From the NCBI GenBank assembly GCA_033816765.1, contig CM066295.1, positions 2,790,001 through 2,854,000 of the forward strand: a stretch of DNA of 64,000 nt, written 5' to 3'. The notes beneath the pieces were generated by a model that was not told where the DNA came from, searched no databases, and worked only from the letters and a program-made list of their open reading frames with translations. Of this stretch, positions 53,984 to 64,000 are shown one piece after another. The translations under genes were made by a program, and so were the position numbers. Position 1 is the first letter of the stretch; each line of letters begins with the position of its first letter. Origin of the DNA: Nothopassalora personata. Taxonomy: Eukaryota > Ascomycota > Dothideomycetes > Mycosphaerellales > Mycosphaerellaceae.

Positions 53984-56608
53984 TCATAGATCCTCATCCA
54001 AATCGATCTCATCCTCGTTCGCCGGCTTAGCCTGCACCGCGTTACCATTAGGCTGAGGCTGAGGCCTGTTACCACCTTCCGGCCCGCTCGATGCCGCTAC
54101 GAAACCCATCGGTGCCCTCGCCTGTCTCTCCAAGCTTCTCATAGCATCCGCCTTCCCCTGGCCCGTCTCTTCCGCATCCATCGCATCCTCATCTGCGCCA
54201 GCCTCAGCAGCTTGCTGTCTTGCCACGGCTTGGCTAGCAATGAAGTTGACATCGGTATTGAATTGCGCCTGTACCGAACGCTTGATGCGCAGCATCTCCT
54301 TGAATGTGTCTTCGTTTCCGTGCTGAACTTCGAAGCTTTCCCACTTCCGCCAGAATTCGGCGTTGACACGAGGGTCGCAGAATTGAGAGGCGTGGCCGTA
54401 AATGGCGCGAGCACGATCAATCTCACCGAGTCGTCGTTCCATCTCCGCGAATTTGATGCAAATGCTCGCGGCTTCCTTGTCGGGTAGTGCAGCGATGGCA
54501 CGCTCGTAGATGGGCCGGGTTGATGTAAGACCAAAGTTCGATGCCGACTTGGTGATGTAGAACTCGAACATCTCTGTGCGGTCCTCATCTGCGACCGCTC
54601 TCGTAGCACGTTCATAGATGCGCATTGCGTGCCTTGCCAATCCTCGCTCTTCTTCGAGAGCACCGAACATAAGGTACAGTGTCTTCGCGAACCGTGGTGG
54701 ACAGCCCTCCACAGCTTGCTCGAAGAGGTCTCGCAAACGTTCAATGGAGATGCGCCGGTCGACCGCCTTTGTGAGGTACAAGTTCCAGAGCTCGAAGGCG
54801 ACTGGATAGCTAAAGAGGTCCAAGCCACGTTCGTAGACCTTGAAGGATTCTTCGTGGTAGCCGTTCTCTTCAAGCAGGTTGGCGTAGTTGACAACAGTCT
54901 GTGGCGTGGCGATGCGAAGCTCAAAGATGCGCTCATACACTTTCTTTGTCTCTTCAAGCGAGGACACCGACTCGACAAGATCGACGTAGAAAGACCACAG
55001 CTTCCACGACTTGTGCACTCTCTGCTGCGGCGAAAGCGTCTCGTCGAAGTAGTCGACAGCACTTCGTTTGGGAGCCTTGGTAGCCGTTGCCATAATGTTG
55101 ACCGCTTGATCGAAATTCTCATTGCGCAGCTCCATCTCTGCCCACTCTGTCCACATCTCCGCCAGCTCCGACACCGACTTGTACGGCACTTTGACCGCCT
55201 TCTCCATGATGATGCGAGCGTTTTGTAGATCGCCGCCTCGTTCGTAGAACTTGGCGTAGTTGGTCCAGAGCTCGTGGAAGCGACCAACTGCTTTCTTTGG
55301 GCTGATGGCAGCAATCGCGTCCGCGTATGTCTGCACGACCATCTGTTTGTTCTCGCCCCAGAGCGCAACTCGCTTCTGCCACTCGTTGACGTTGTGAGGG
55401 TTCTGGCGGAGTAATACGTCGTTTACGAGGAAAGGTCGTCGGTCCATGAGCTGTTCAAAGCGCAGCATTCGAATGTCCAGATCCAGGTCAGCGTCCTCAT
55501 CCACCTTGCCCTTCTGCTGCCGTGCTGCCGAGTCTTCGAGCTTGATCGAGATGAGTGCTTCCTCGGCCTCTGCATAGGTATCAAACACCACACTGAAGTC
55601 GCGCACTGTCATGACAGTCGTGATGCCCTCCTCGAAGATATCTCTCGCTCGCTCGTAGGTACCCAGGTTGATGTAGTATCTGGCCAATCCAACCCAAAAG
55701 ATACCTCTCTGATCCGCAAACCGTTCCAAACCACTCCTGATGATCGTCTCCACACTCAAAGTCGAACCATTCGCCAGCGGGATGGGGTTTGGCACAAGCC
55801 TGGCATGATCGATCAGAATCTCCAGCATTTCTGTCCAGTGCTGGAACGGTCCCTTTGCTTCCTTGCTCTTGAAGCGTGGATTGTTCAAGATGTCAATGTA
55901 CCGCTGGATCGCCTCCGTGTACTTGCCCTCATTGACCAGCAGCTCGATGAAGTCCTCCACATTCTCCGGGTGAAGCTGGATGTATCTCCTCCACACCTTC
56001 ACGGCCGTATCTCCTCCCGCCGAGTTTGCGAAAGGTCTGTATAGTGCCCATACCCGGTTGTGCTGCGTTATCGGCAACGCTCTGAGCGCGCGGTCGAATG
56101 TGCGCCGCGTGAACGTGAGCAGCGGCTGCTGGCACAGGAACTCCAGGTACATCTCCCAGATCTTGGGCATCTTGTTCAGCAGCACCAGCGCCCGCTCGAA
56201 CGACGCGTTGACTTTCTGGTACTCGGTCTTCCACTTTGCCGGACTTCTGCCCTTCAGATGGCGCACTCTCATCTCCAAGTACATTTTCCACAGCTTGTAC
56301 GATCTCGGCAGCGCAATGCATGCCCGCTCAAGCACGAAGCTCTGCTCGAGTAATGTGCCATACTGCCTCTTGTAATGCGCATAATCCAACCACGCCTTGA
56401 TGTTGCCGGGATTTCGCAGAATGTCGTTTTCGTATACCTCGTCGTTTTGCGATATGAGGTAGAGGAAGCTCTGCTGGTGGTGAGAGCGGTCGGCCATGGC
56501 GGCGGCGGCGGTGGAGGAGGAGATGGTGGTGGTGGTGGTGGTGGTGGTGTTCTCAGACGACTTGCGACGGGAGACGAGGCTGAAGGGCAGACTGAGGCTG
56601 CTGGGCAT
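53984..56608 (-). CDS. syf1: Pre-mRNA splicing factor Syf1/XAB2 (HAT-repeat protein)
   Basis: One exon of 874 residues. Almost the whole protein is tandem HAT/TPR-like helical repeats, with typical Trp-Tyr phrases such as NIKAWLDYAHYKRQYG, YKLWKMYLEMRVRHLKG, KIWEMYLEFLCQQPLLTF and FELWNLYLTKAVDRR. The C-terminus is acidic and ends DEIDLDEDL. Syf1 is a scaffold of the Prp19/NTC complex in the nucleus and is needed for spliceosome activation; the human orthologue is XAB2. The first 37 residues contain an eight-Thr run and an Ala run encoded by a microsatellite, so the ATG at 56497 (MADRSHHQQ) may be the true start. It is divergent from the V-ATPase subunit D gene, with 234 bp between starts. 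Confidence 0.95.
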   Translation of the reverse strand: MPSSLSLPFSLVSRRKSSENTTTTTTTTISSSTAAAAMADRSHHQQSFLYLISQNDEVYENDILRNPGNIKAWLDYAHYKRQYGTLLEQSFVLERACIALPRSYKLWKMYLEMRVRHLKGRSPAKWKTEYQKVNASFERALVLLNKMPKIWEMYLEFLCQQPLLTFTRRTFDRALRALPITQHNRVWALYRPFANSAGGDTAVKVWRRYIQLHPENVEDFIELLVNEGKYTEAIQRYIDILNNPRFKSKEAKGPFQHWTEMLEILIDHARLVPNPIPLANGSTLSVETIIRSGLERFADQRGIFWVGLARYYINLGTYERARDIFEEGITTVMTVRDFSVVFDTYAEAEEALISIKLEDSAARQQKGKVDEDADLDLDIRMLRFEQLMDRRPFLVNDVLLRQNPHNVNEWQKRVALWGENKQMVVQTYADAIAAISPKKAVGRFHELWTNYAKFYERGGDLQNARIIMEKAVKVPYKSVSELAEMWTEWAEMELRNENFDQAVNIMATATKAPKRSAVDYFDETLSPQQRVHKSWKLWSFYVDLVESVSSLEETKKVYERIFELRIATPQTVVNYANLLEENGYHEESFKVYERGLDLFSYPVAFELWNLYLTKAVDRRISIERLRDLFEQAVEGCPPRFAKTLYLMFGALEEERGLARHAMRIYERATRAVADEDRTEMFEFYITKSASNFGLTSTRPIYERAIAALPDKEAASICIKFAEMERRLGEIDRARAIYGHASQFCDPRVNAEFWRKWESFEVQHGNEDTFKEMLRIKRSVQAQFNTDVNFIASQAVARQQAAEAGADEDAMDAEETGQGKADAMRSLERQARAPMGFVAASSGPEGGNRPQPQPNGNAVQAKPANEDEIDLDEDL
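56497..56556. repeat. GCC/ACC-type trinucleotide repeat in syf1 5' end
   Basis: GGC, GGA and GGT units in succession encode Ala, Ser and Thr runs on the minus strand. Unit number is likely to vary between strains. Confidence 0.8.
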
Positions 56609-56842
56609 GTCTCATCGCATTGGAAAGAGACGGCGCAAAAACGGTATTTCACTACTGTATTTCTTAGATAGAAGGAGAAGTGAGAGAGATTTAGGCCGCC
56701 GTAGCAGCTCGGGCAGGTGCCAGCCGACGTCAATGGAACTTGCTATACACTGCAACAGCATAGGCAGAACATCCCAAATACTCACGATAATTTGTGTAAA
56801 GACCCGAATACTGCGCATACACCACCTTGAAGCTCGTCCAAA

Positions 56843-57821
56843 ATGTCTGGCAAGGTACACATCACCCCACCAAGGCATTCACAGCTACACCATCTAACGA
56901 TGGCCGCGAACAACACAGGACATCGAACCCAACATCTTCCCCACCCGTCAGGCGCTGGCGGGTATGAAATCAAAGCTCAAAGGCGCCCAAACCGGCCACG
57001 ACCTCCTCAAGCGCAAATCCGAAGCCCTCACCAAACGTTTCCGCGAAATCACCCGTCGTATCGATGAAGCCAAGAGGAAGATGGGTAACGAACATGCCCA
57101 TACAACATCCTCAACAACCACTAACACCCCCTCCCAGGCCGCGTAATGCAAATCGCCGCCTTCTCCCTCGCCGAAGTGACCTACGCAACTGGCAGTAACA
57201 GCATCTCCTACCAAATCACCGAAGGCGTAAAATCCGCCAAGCTCCGCGTCAAAACCCAGCAAGAGAACGTCTCCGGTGTCTTCCTCCCCAAATTCGAAGC
57301 CTTCCAGACCGAGGGCGCTTCAGAATTTGGGATGACGGGGTTAGGAAAAGGAGGGCAGCAGGTCGCCAAGTGTAGGGAGACGTACACGAGAGCGGTCGAG
57401 ACGCTGGTGGAGCTGGCGAGCTTACAGACGGCATTTGTCATTTTAGATGATGTGATTAAGATGGTGAATCGCAGAGTTAATGCGTTGGAGCACGTGATTA
57501 TACCCAGGGCTGGTGAGTATCAAGAAGGAGACTGGGGTCGGGGTGGGAGCAGGGCTGACTTTTTGGGCAGAGAATACGATCAAGTATATCAACTCGGAAC
57601 TGGACGAGCTGGATCGAGAAGAGTTTTTTCGGCTGAAGAAGCTTAAGGGGGCGAAGGAAAGAGCTGTGGCGGCAGAGGAGGCCGCGCGGCAGAAGGCGTT
57701 GAAGGCGAGACTTGCGAAGGCGCAGGGGAGTGATAAGGAGAATGATGAGGAGGAACAGGAGCAGAATACGGAGTCGAAGAATATATTGGGTGATGAGGGA
57801 GATGAGGATGTCATATTCTGA
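56843..57821 (+). CDS. vma8: V-type proton ATPase subunit D
   Basis: Four exons (56843-56854, 56919-57084, 57138-57512, 57571-57821) give 267 residues. The first exon codes only four residues (MSGK); the introns of 64, 53 and 58 bp are canonical, the first with a CTAAC branch. The core is unmistakable: NIFPTRQALAGMKSKLKGAQ, TGHDLLKRKSEALTKRFREI, then VMQIAAFSLAEVTYA and NRRVNALEHVIIPR. Subunit D is the central-stalk coiled coil that couples ATP hydrolysis in V1 to rotation in Vo at the vacuole and other acidic compartments. The C-terminal tail is rich in Glu, Asp, Lys and Gln. The gene is divergent from syf1. Confidence 0.95.
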
Positions 57822-58381
57822 GCGGATGCGATGAGGCTGGTATGTATCTGCAATGGCATTGAGCGTTATGATGAAGCCCCTCTTCTAGGAACAGGACCAC
57901 AAGGTGAGCTCAGATTGGGAGTACACGTTAAGCTATGAGACGGTCTGCTTAGTGATTACTGAGCCATCAAGGTCGCCACCACAAGCCAGCTCGACAAGGT
58001 CGAGTGCGGTCTTCTTATAGCTGCATGCGAAAGGCAGGTACTTCTACGGTTGTTCTTCAATACTACGGCGACTTCATCCTGCAACCACCCACACTACCAC
58101 ACCCCCATCACTATATTGCCGACTGAACTTGTCGAAGTCTCACTGCATGAAGTGCACGTTGTCATTGAGTGTGTCTGTCTGAAGGGTTGCCATCTATACA
58201 CGCAGATGTCTGTCGCACCTCGTACTTGCCACCGTATCAGAACTTGAGACTTCGGCATCAACTCCACTAACATGAACTACTACGTTTGCGCCGGTCAGGA
58301 TGAGATTCTTCGCTATGAGCACTTCTACTTGACCATCTCCACGTGCTGACATACTACCAGCAAGCTGAGAACGGACCGCAT
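57822..58381. other. Intergenic, no supported gene
   Basis: Downstream region of the V-ATPase gene and upstream of a decayed BTB-like gene. Frames are short. An exon of the latter could lie at about 58270-58350 but is not supported. Confidence 0.45.
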
Positions 58382-59107
58382 GCTCAAAGTCTACTTCGGC
58401 GACGATCCTCTCTACCTTACAACATCGCTCAACACCTCCTCATCGACGATCTGAACAGATCACGACTTCAGAGACCGCTGCCCTCGACCTTGCCATGGCA
58501 TCCTCCTACCGTTACTCTCCACGTCGCACCCGAGCTCGCCAATGCTTTCAAGCCTCTCCTCGTCTTTCTGACTAGTCAGCAAATGCCGAATGGCTTCGAG
58601 CAACACGAGGACAAGGGCGACTTCGAAGACTATGACCTGTGGCGACACCGTCACAAAATCTTGGTCCGCGCTTGGTGCGTCGGAGCAGAACTGAACACCA
58701 ACTTAGCGGGCAGAGTCCAGGACGAAGTCATGCTCGAGCTCTTGAGGCTATCGATGGTGCTTCCTCTGACCTGTCACTGGTCAGGGTTGCCTGGGAGAAG
58801 TGCCCGGCAGGGCGAAGCTGTAGGGCGCTGCGCAGATTGATGACGGAGCAGGCCGCCATGTTAGCATATCAGCGTGGCTCTGAGAACTCACCACCTGTCG
58901 ATTTCCATGCGTTACGAGAGTTTGAGGAGATCCGGGATTTCTGGAGGAGTTTTCTGAGACAAAGGCGAGATTCGATGAGAACGGTGGCACGTTCGCCGGC
59001 AGGCTTGCCACGCAGGAGAAGTGGGGTGGGTACATGGTCACCGAATGGGGCGATGTGTACAATAAGCACTGGACCTGGTCCCGGGACGAGGACGCCTGGA
59101 AGAAATG
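58382..59107 (+). pseudogene. BTB-like protein gene with frameshifts
   Basis: Pieces in three frames line up with the usual order of fungal BTB proteins. An LKVYFGDDPLYLTTSL start lies at about 58383, and ILVRAWCVGAELNTNLAGRV and VMLELLRLSM at about 58658-58760. Then come LVRVAWEKCPAGRSCRALRR at about 58783, MTEQAAMLAYQRG, and a tail in another frame (KWGGYMVTEWGDVYNKHW) ending at the TGA at 59105-59107. No normal introns bridge the frame changes near 58765 and 58930. BTB proteins of this group are adaptor-like and mostly uncharacterised. Confidence 0.45.
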
Positions 59108-59845
59108 AAAGCATACGGCCACGCGCGAATGAGTACCGCGGACTTTCTTTTATATGCGTCATTCTGCGAGCGTACAGCACATCTCTACGTGCGCTTTCTG
59201 GAAGATGTCCGACCTACATCAACACATACCCCAACCAAAAGACAACATGTAGCAGTTAGGGACATCTTCCATCAAGGACTCAACCCCAGCGTGCAGTGAG
59301 TGGAACTCCGAACGATAGTCGAGCACATCGACCACCTAAAACCTTCCCAGACGCGTCCGCGCGGAGCCCGTGAACATCAAATTCTACATTAACGCAGCCG
59401 GACCATACATCATCGAGGAAAGCAAGGTCGAACAAACGCTATCCGAGATCTTCGACGACCCGAGCCGTGCTACCTTCTATCTCAACTGCCATGATGAAAA
59501 TGCCTGCAAACTACTCCTGAAAGTGAGGAGAACAGGAAGCGTTATATGTTGGGAGGAGAGGTTCAGGATGTGAAACTCTCGTGGATCGTTTCAAAGAGCT
59601 AAGAGTTCATGGTGCAGCAGGTAGCCTTGAGCATCTGCAAGTTCGAGACCGAAGCCGAGTATGTGCTCGAGGCCATGGAGATGTCTGCTGCTGAACGTGA
59701 CGTTGCATACGCTGTGGAAGAGGACCGTCCCAAGCCTCCATTTTGGAACAACAGGACCAGCGAACAAGAGAGATATCGCTTCATTGTGGAAGAGAGCAGC
59801 GATAAGCCATCCCTTCGTACTCGTCGAGGAATAATCGACCGCTAG
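59105..59845 (+). CDS. Small hypothetical gene, uncertain splicing
   Basis: Exon 1 (59105-59295) joins exon 2 (from 59351) through a good 55 bp intron (GTGAGT ... TTCCCAG), with the codon split matching. Exon 2 reads VNIKFYINAAGPYIIEESK and IFDDPSRATFYLNCHDENAC. A second intron (about 59523-59605) would link to a frame ending at 59845 (YVLEAMEMSAAERDVAYAVE), but its acceptor is weak. No family is recognised. The start ATG overlaps the stop of the BTB remnant. Alternatively these are parts of one decayed locus. Confidence 0.35.
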
Positions 59846-59895
59846 TCTAGATGGCGGCGGCATCTTCCTTTTACTCCACATTGATTGATTGATTA

Positions 59896-61227
59896 TTGAT
59901 TCCCAAAGCGGGGACGCTTCTCCGCAGGTCAGTCCGCGCTGATGCAATCCTTAACACTACGAGCGTCTGGGACCAAGTCGTGGACAACCTCAACCTCCAT
60001 TCAGATGGCGGATTTCCAACGAAGGACTACCTCGGATCCATCGTCAAAGCAGGCCACCCCATCTACGGCACAGCAGCCATTGGCAAGCCTCTCTCCTCGG
60101 GGGCCTCCCGGCTCATCGATGTAGTCGACTACCTTGACTCTACCGAGATTCTGCACATCCAAGCCTGGGGCGGTGTCAACGTTCTCGGCGAAGCTCTCGC
60201 TCATGTGCGTGCCAGTCGCACACAGCTCGACATCGACACCTTCGTCAAGAAGATCCGGCTATACACAATCAGCGACCAAGACAATGCCGGTCCCTGGATC
60301 CGTTTGAACTTTCCGCAAATCCAATATATTGTCTCACTAGCTGGCTTCAATCAATACGAGCTTGCCGCTTGGACGGGCATGTCAGCTAGTGATAATGGGG
60401 GCTCCGATACATACCTAGTATCTCAGGAGTACTCCACCAAGAACTTCCAGATCGGACCCTTGGGGCGGTACTATCCTGATATCAAGTACACGATGGAAGG
60501 CGACACTCCGACGCTGCTAAACACCATGCAGAATGGAATAAACGGTGGACCCCTCGATCATCCAGAGTGGGGAGGTTGGGGTGGACGCTACATCTGGCAG
60601 GACCCTAGCCGACAGACGAACGTGTACGGCGATGTAATCGATACTGTCCTAGGCATCGACAACAAGACTCATACTTCCAACCAAGCTACGATTTGGAGAT
60701 GGCGGCAAGCGTACCAGGACGAGATGTCCGCACGAATGCAGTGGACGATCCAATCGAACTATAGCGCAGGCAGCCATCCCCCGGTTGTGTCCGTAAACGG
60801 GTCTTGCGGCAGTGCTCCGATCTCCTTCGACGTGGATCCGCTGCAGACTATCACGCTCGATGGATCCGGGACATATGATCCCGACAATCGCACTTCGTCA
60901 CTGGAGTTGAAGTGGTGGCAGTACTCTGAGCCAACGGCAACTATGGGTGGTGCGACTGTTCCGAAGCTGAACTTCACGCTGAGCGGTGATGGTGAAGTCG
61001 CGAGCGTGCAGATGCCAAGTGCAGAGGATGCTTGTAGGGCTCCTTCGGCGGGACAGAACGCGGGCCTGGGTGTTCAGGCAACATGCCAGGAGTATCACGT
61101 TATCTTCGAGGTGAAGGGTAGTGGAAGGTCGTTCCCTATTCGGAGGTATAAGAGGGTGGTCTTGAAGGTTCAGAGTCCTCTTGCTAATGTGTCAAGAGCC
61201 AAGCTCAGGAGAAGGGACGAACTATGA
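59896..61227 (+). pseudogene. DUF1593 / Sde182-type protein, N-terminus missing
   Basis: The open frame (about 443 codons, no ATG near its start) has most of a nucleoside-hydrolase-like DUF1593 domain: VVDNLNLHSDGGFPTKDYL, ILHIQAWGGVNVLGEALAHV, YTISDQDNAGPWIR and WGGRYIWQDP. It is followed by the C-terminal Sde182 module (ITLDGSGTYDPDN, LKWWQYSEP). Bacterial Sde182 binds cellulose, and fungal members are secreted. What is absent is the first 60-90 residues of the domain, with the usual NEPDD-type motif, and a signal peptide. A possible AG acceptor lies at 59926-59927, but I see no matching upstream exon. It is therefore either truncated or has a distant exon. It is convergent with the GH43 gene. 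Confidence 0.7.
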
Positions 61228-61392
61228 CGCCGACATAAATCCCGAGTATTCAACGCCGCGGTGGGCAGCCTTTTTCTGTGTATTAGAAAGAATTCCAGGC
61301 CTAACTGAAAATCAAGGTATGTTTCATAGCGTTCACTCATTTCTGCCGACATGTACCCTCGATCTCAGTACTCTCTTCTAAGGGCCCCCGGC

Positions 61393-63443
61393 TCAACAAC
61401 CTGGGATCACCACCGGCTCCTGTGGTCCATCCAGCGTGGGCACCACGACCTCCATTAAACCATCTGCGTCAAACGTAACATGATCGATCGTCGTCTCCCT
61501 ATGTGTCCCATTTCCGTTCGGAATCGCAAAGCGATGATACGCAATATACCACTCATCCGTGCCTGGCACATTGATTATCGAATTATGCCCCGTCGCAAGG
61601 ATGCCCTGGCTCGGATCTTTCTGCAAAACCACGCCACGGTAAGTCCAAGGCCCGGTAGCATTGGGACCAGTAGCATATCCGACACGGTAGTTCTCACTGC
61701 CGGTGTCACCGATCGAGTACGTGAAGTGATAGTATGGCTCGCGATACACAACGAAGCTGCCTTCACGGAAGTCGGTCAGGCCCGAAATGTTCTGAAGCGT
61801 TGAAGGAATGATGGAGATCATATCATCTGCCAGCTCCGCCATGACGGGAATTCCATTGCCCCAGTAGAGATAGTACTTCCCGCTAATGGGATCATGGAAC
61901 GCATCCGGATCGATAGCCTGTTTCGTTGTGACGTTCTCGTTGTTCAAGATCATGGCCTCGGACTGCGCGGTGAAGGGACCTTCTGGAAAGTCTGCAACGG
62001 CGACACCGATGGTTTTCCGATTGTATTTAGGATTTTGACCAGAGAAGTAGAAGTAGTATTTGCTATCCCGTTCTATGATGGTAGGGGCCCAGGCATTCCC
62101 ACTTGCCCATGGGACATTGCCGGCAGTGCCGTTTAGGGTGAGGAGGGGTTCGGTGGATCGCTCCCAGTGAATGAGGTTTGAAGATTTCCATACATAGAAT
62201 TGGTTACCGCCCCAGCCAGGGGTGCCTAATGAGGTCAATGGCTGCAATCAACGGGTCATCATGCATCACCTAGCTTACCGTCAGTCGTTGGGTAGATATA
62301 GTAATCACAACCAAACACGGCAATGTTGGGGTCCGCGTATAGGCCAGGAATCAACTCACTGCGCTTGATCAGGGCTCCATTGTCCCGAACCTTTAGCTTA
62401 GAGGTGGTCAATCGACGCAGTTCAGCTGCTGTCACTGGGAGAACAGTGCCGTGTCGTGGGCATGATGGCAACGTGTAGTTAGTAGAGACTGTCCAGTTGG
62501 GTTTGGCAATATCAGCAGTCTCAAGTGGGATGTAGCCACGGCCTCCGTATTCATCAACGAATAGGTAGAACTTGTCACCGTTCGCATCGCCAGGGTTAGA
62601 CTTGAAAGAAGTTGGTCCTTCAACCGCCTTGGTGCCGGCTTTCTTGCCTATGCAAGTGGCAACGGTGGTCCATCCGTTCAGCTGAGCGAGCAGATCCTGC
62701 GAAGATTCCTGGATGATATCGGTGCAGCCGGTAGCGCCACCTTCGTCCTTGGTGAAGCGGTAATATGTGCCTTCAACCTCAATAACGGTGGAATCGATGC
62801 GGGATTTGCCAGAATCCTGCCAGATCTTTGCATCGCTGAATGTCTTGAAGTCTTGAGTAGTGGCATACAACATGCGCTCGTAAGTTGTCCCGTTACGATT
62901 GGTAGCTTTATCGTCGTAGAGCTCTGACGCCCAATAGACAACGTACTCGCTGGTCTCGGTGTCATAGAATGCCTCGGGCGCCCAAGTGTTGCCAGCATCT
63001 TCAGGAGAGACAAGAACATGGCGTTGCTCAGACCAGGTCACTAGATCGTTGCTCTCCCACACTTCCAGGTATCGACTGCCATTCTTCACCGAATCGGCCC
63101 ATGATGTGCCAGAACCAATGGAAAGATCCGTCGCAAGCAGCCAGAAAGTGTTACCATCGTGAGAACGCATGATGAAAGGATCGCGGAGTCCCTTGGTGCC
63201 TTTATTGGATGACAGAACTGGCTTGCCGCCGTTGAGCTCTTTCCAGTCTAATGCATTGTTGCCGTTACTGGCGGCAAAGTAGATTTTCTCCCCTTCGATG
63301 GTATTGCCGGTGAAATATACGAATAGGTACCCCTCGTACCCAGTGGCTCGTGCTACATGTCTAGCAGCATCGTTGTCCAGTGACACTGCGCAGACAGAGA
63401 CTGCAGCCAAAGTCGCCAGGGCCTTGAGAGTGAATGTCAACAT
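61393..63443 (-). CDS. Secreted two-module GH43 glycoside hydrolase
   Basis: Two exons (63443-62279, 62225-61393) give 665 residues; the 53 bp intron is placed so that YPTTDG joins GWGGNQFYVW in frame. Residues 1-20 form a signal peptide (MLTFTLKALATLAAVSVCAV). Module 1 (about 30-340) has the five-blade propeller marks KGLRDPFIMR, NTWAPEAFYD and RIDSTVIEV. Module 2 (about 375-660) starts PGLYADPNIAVFGCDYYIYP and has NAWAPTIIE, IDPDAFHDP and GHNSIINV. GH43 enzymes act on arabinose and xylose side chains or arabinan. Double-module secreted forms occur in plant-associated fungi, but substrate is not predictable here. Its convergent neighbour is also a polysaccharide-related family. Confidence 0.9.
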
Positions 63444-63699
63444 GATTGTAGCTTTTCGGGGGGGGGGGTTCGAGTTTTCGAAAAATTCGGGCACGAGCAC
63501 GTCACTCTTTAAATGACCCCTTTACGCCAAAGGATAGGCAATGAACGTGTCTCGGATATAGCATCGTCACATCGTCATTTACGAAGTACTGTATGTGGAG
63601 GAGCATACCTCCTCATGCCGGGAAATGTTTGGTTCGGACTTGCGTTGCTTCGAAGCACTTGGCCCTCTCCCTTAGAGTGCCGATTGCATGTGATTGGAT

Positions 63700-64000
63700 T
63701 CAAAGAAAGCACGGATAGCTACAGGCTATGGCAAGGATCATATTTACCACTGCTAGCGTAGATTTTCCGACTGACTCTAGATATTGATATAACTCTGTAT
63801 CCGACATTCGAGAGTTGTCGTCGCCTTCACTGTTGAGGAAACACGAGGTATCCGAGGTTTCGAAATTTCTCCACCTCCCTAAAAGAGAAAGAGGTGGTGC
63901 AGCTTTGCCGAAGAACCCCGGCAACCCGGATATGTTATCATATGTAACCACTTCATCCGCCTGCTCCGCGGGTAAAGTGACAAGCAATTCGCCGGTTTGT
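63700..64000 (-). CDS. Unidentified C-terminal fragment at window edge
   Basis: A minus-strand frame is open from the right edge to a stop at 63700 (about 99 codons), with TGELLVTLPAEQADEVVTYD and DTELYQYLESVGKSTLA. A GTAAAT donor near 63750 could end an exon sooner. It may be the 3' end of a gene outside the window; no family is recognised. Confidence 0.3.
   Translation of the reverse strand, partial: QTGELLVTLPAEQADEVVTYDNISGLPGFFGKAAPPLSLLGRWRNFETSDTSCFLNSEGDDNSRMSDTELYQYLESVGKSTLAVVNMILAIACSYPCFL

Noticed and set aside
54139..55368. 409-codon second frame inside syf1
   Set aside because: The syf1 frame has continuous HAT repeats; the other frame is Ser/Arg-rich without any motif.
63460..63498. 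11-G run followed by TTCGAGTTTTC and a linker-like string, similar to the 10-G run with TTTGAGTTTTC at 49366
   Set aside because: The match is short and the rest of the flanks differ; probably coincidence around homopolymers, although an assembly or vector artefact cannot be fully excluded.

Overview
The window is nuclear DNA of a filamentous ascomycete (Pezizomycotina). The genes carry short GT-AG introns of 46-95 bp with CTAAC/CTGAC-type branch sites. The families are typically fungal: Clr2, caleosin, secreted A1 aspartic protease, GH43 and Syf1. A block of transposons is full of C-to-T and G-to-A changes at CpA/TpG, the mark of repeat-induced point mutation (RIP). A Dothideomycete is plausible, but the sequence alone does not settle the class.

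Left gene-rich arm (1-25.97 kb). The 5' part of elp4 runs off the left edge. It is followed by a histidine-rich protein and a second protein with His-rich repeats, transcribed divergently. A SNF2 remodeler with C-terminal PHD-type zinc fingers is transcribed divergently from clr2, so two chromatin-silencing genes share a 650 bp spacer. Next come a broken cysteine-rich gene, a caleosin, an AT-rich gap, a secreted pepsin-type protease and a zinc alcohol dehydrogenase, then 2.5 kb with no convincing gene.

Transposon nest (25.97-49.36 kb). The outermost element is a RIP-degraded Ty1/Copia retrotransposon (25978-49358, TSD GGATA). It was split by a RIP-degraded Ty3/Gypsy element, called Gypsy-1 here (27222-37007, TSD CTTAG), and by a fresh Gypsy element, Gypsy-3 (37440-44165, TSD ACAAT, identical LTRs). 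Gypsy-1 itself received a gag-only non-autonomous element (30413-32802, TSD AGGGA) and a solo LTR (34828-35143, TSD CTAGG). All five insertions keep their 5-bp target duplications, so the order of events can be read directly. Each of the three Gypsy-type elements carries a gene on the opposite strand, just inside the 3' LTR. Its product combines a Zn2Cys6-like cysteine cluster with a predicted coiled coil. In two elements the gene can be spliced with good introns. The Copia element instead carries a sense 275-codon ORF between RNase H and the 3' LTR. Gypsy-3 has a textbook -1 slippery heptamer in its 52-nt gag-pol overlap. These retroelement accessory genes are the most unusual content of the window.

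Right arm (49.4-64 kb). A 4.5 kb stretch holds decayed reading frames. It is followed by syf1 (splicing) divergent from the V-ATPase subunit D gene, a decayed BTB-like gene, a small uncertain gene, a DUF1593/Sde182-type protein lacking its N-terminus, and a two-module secreted GH43 glycosidase. The last two genes are convergent, and both families act on plant polysaccharides. An unidentified partial reading frame runs off the right edge.
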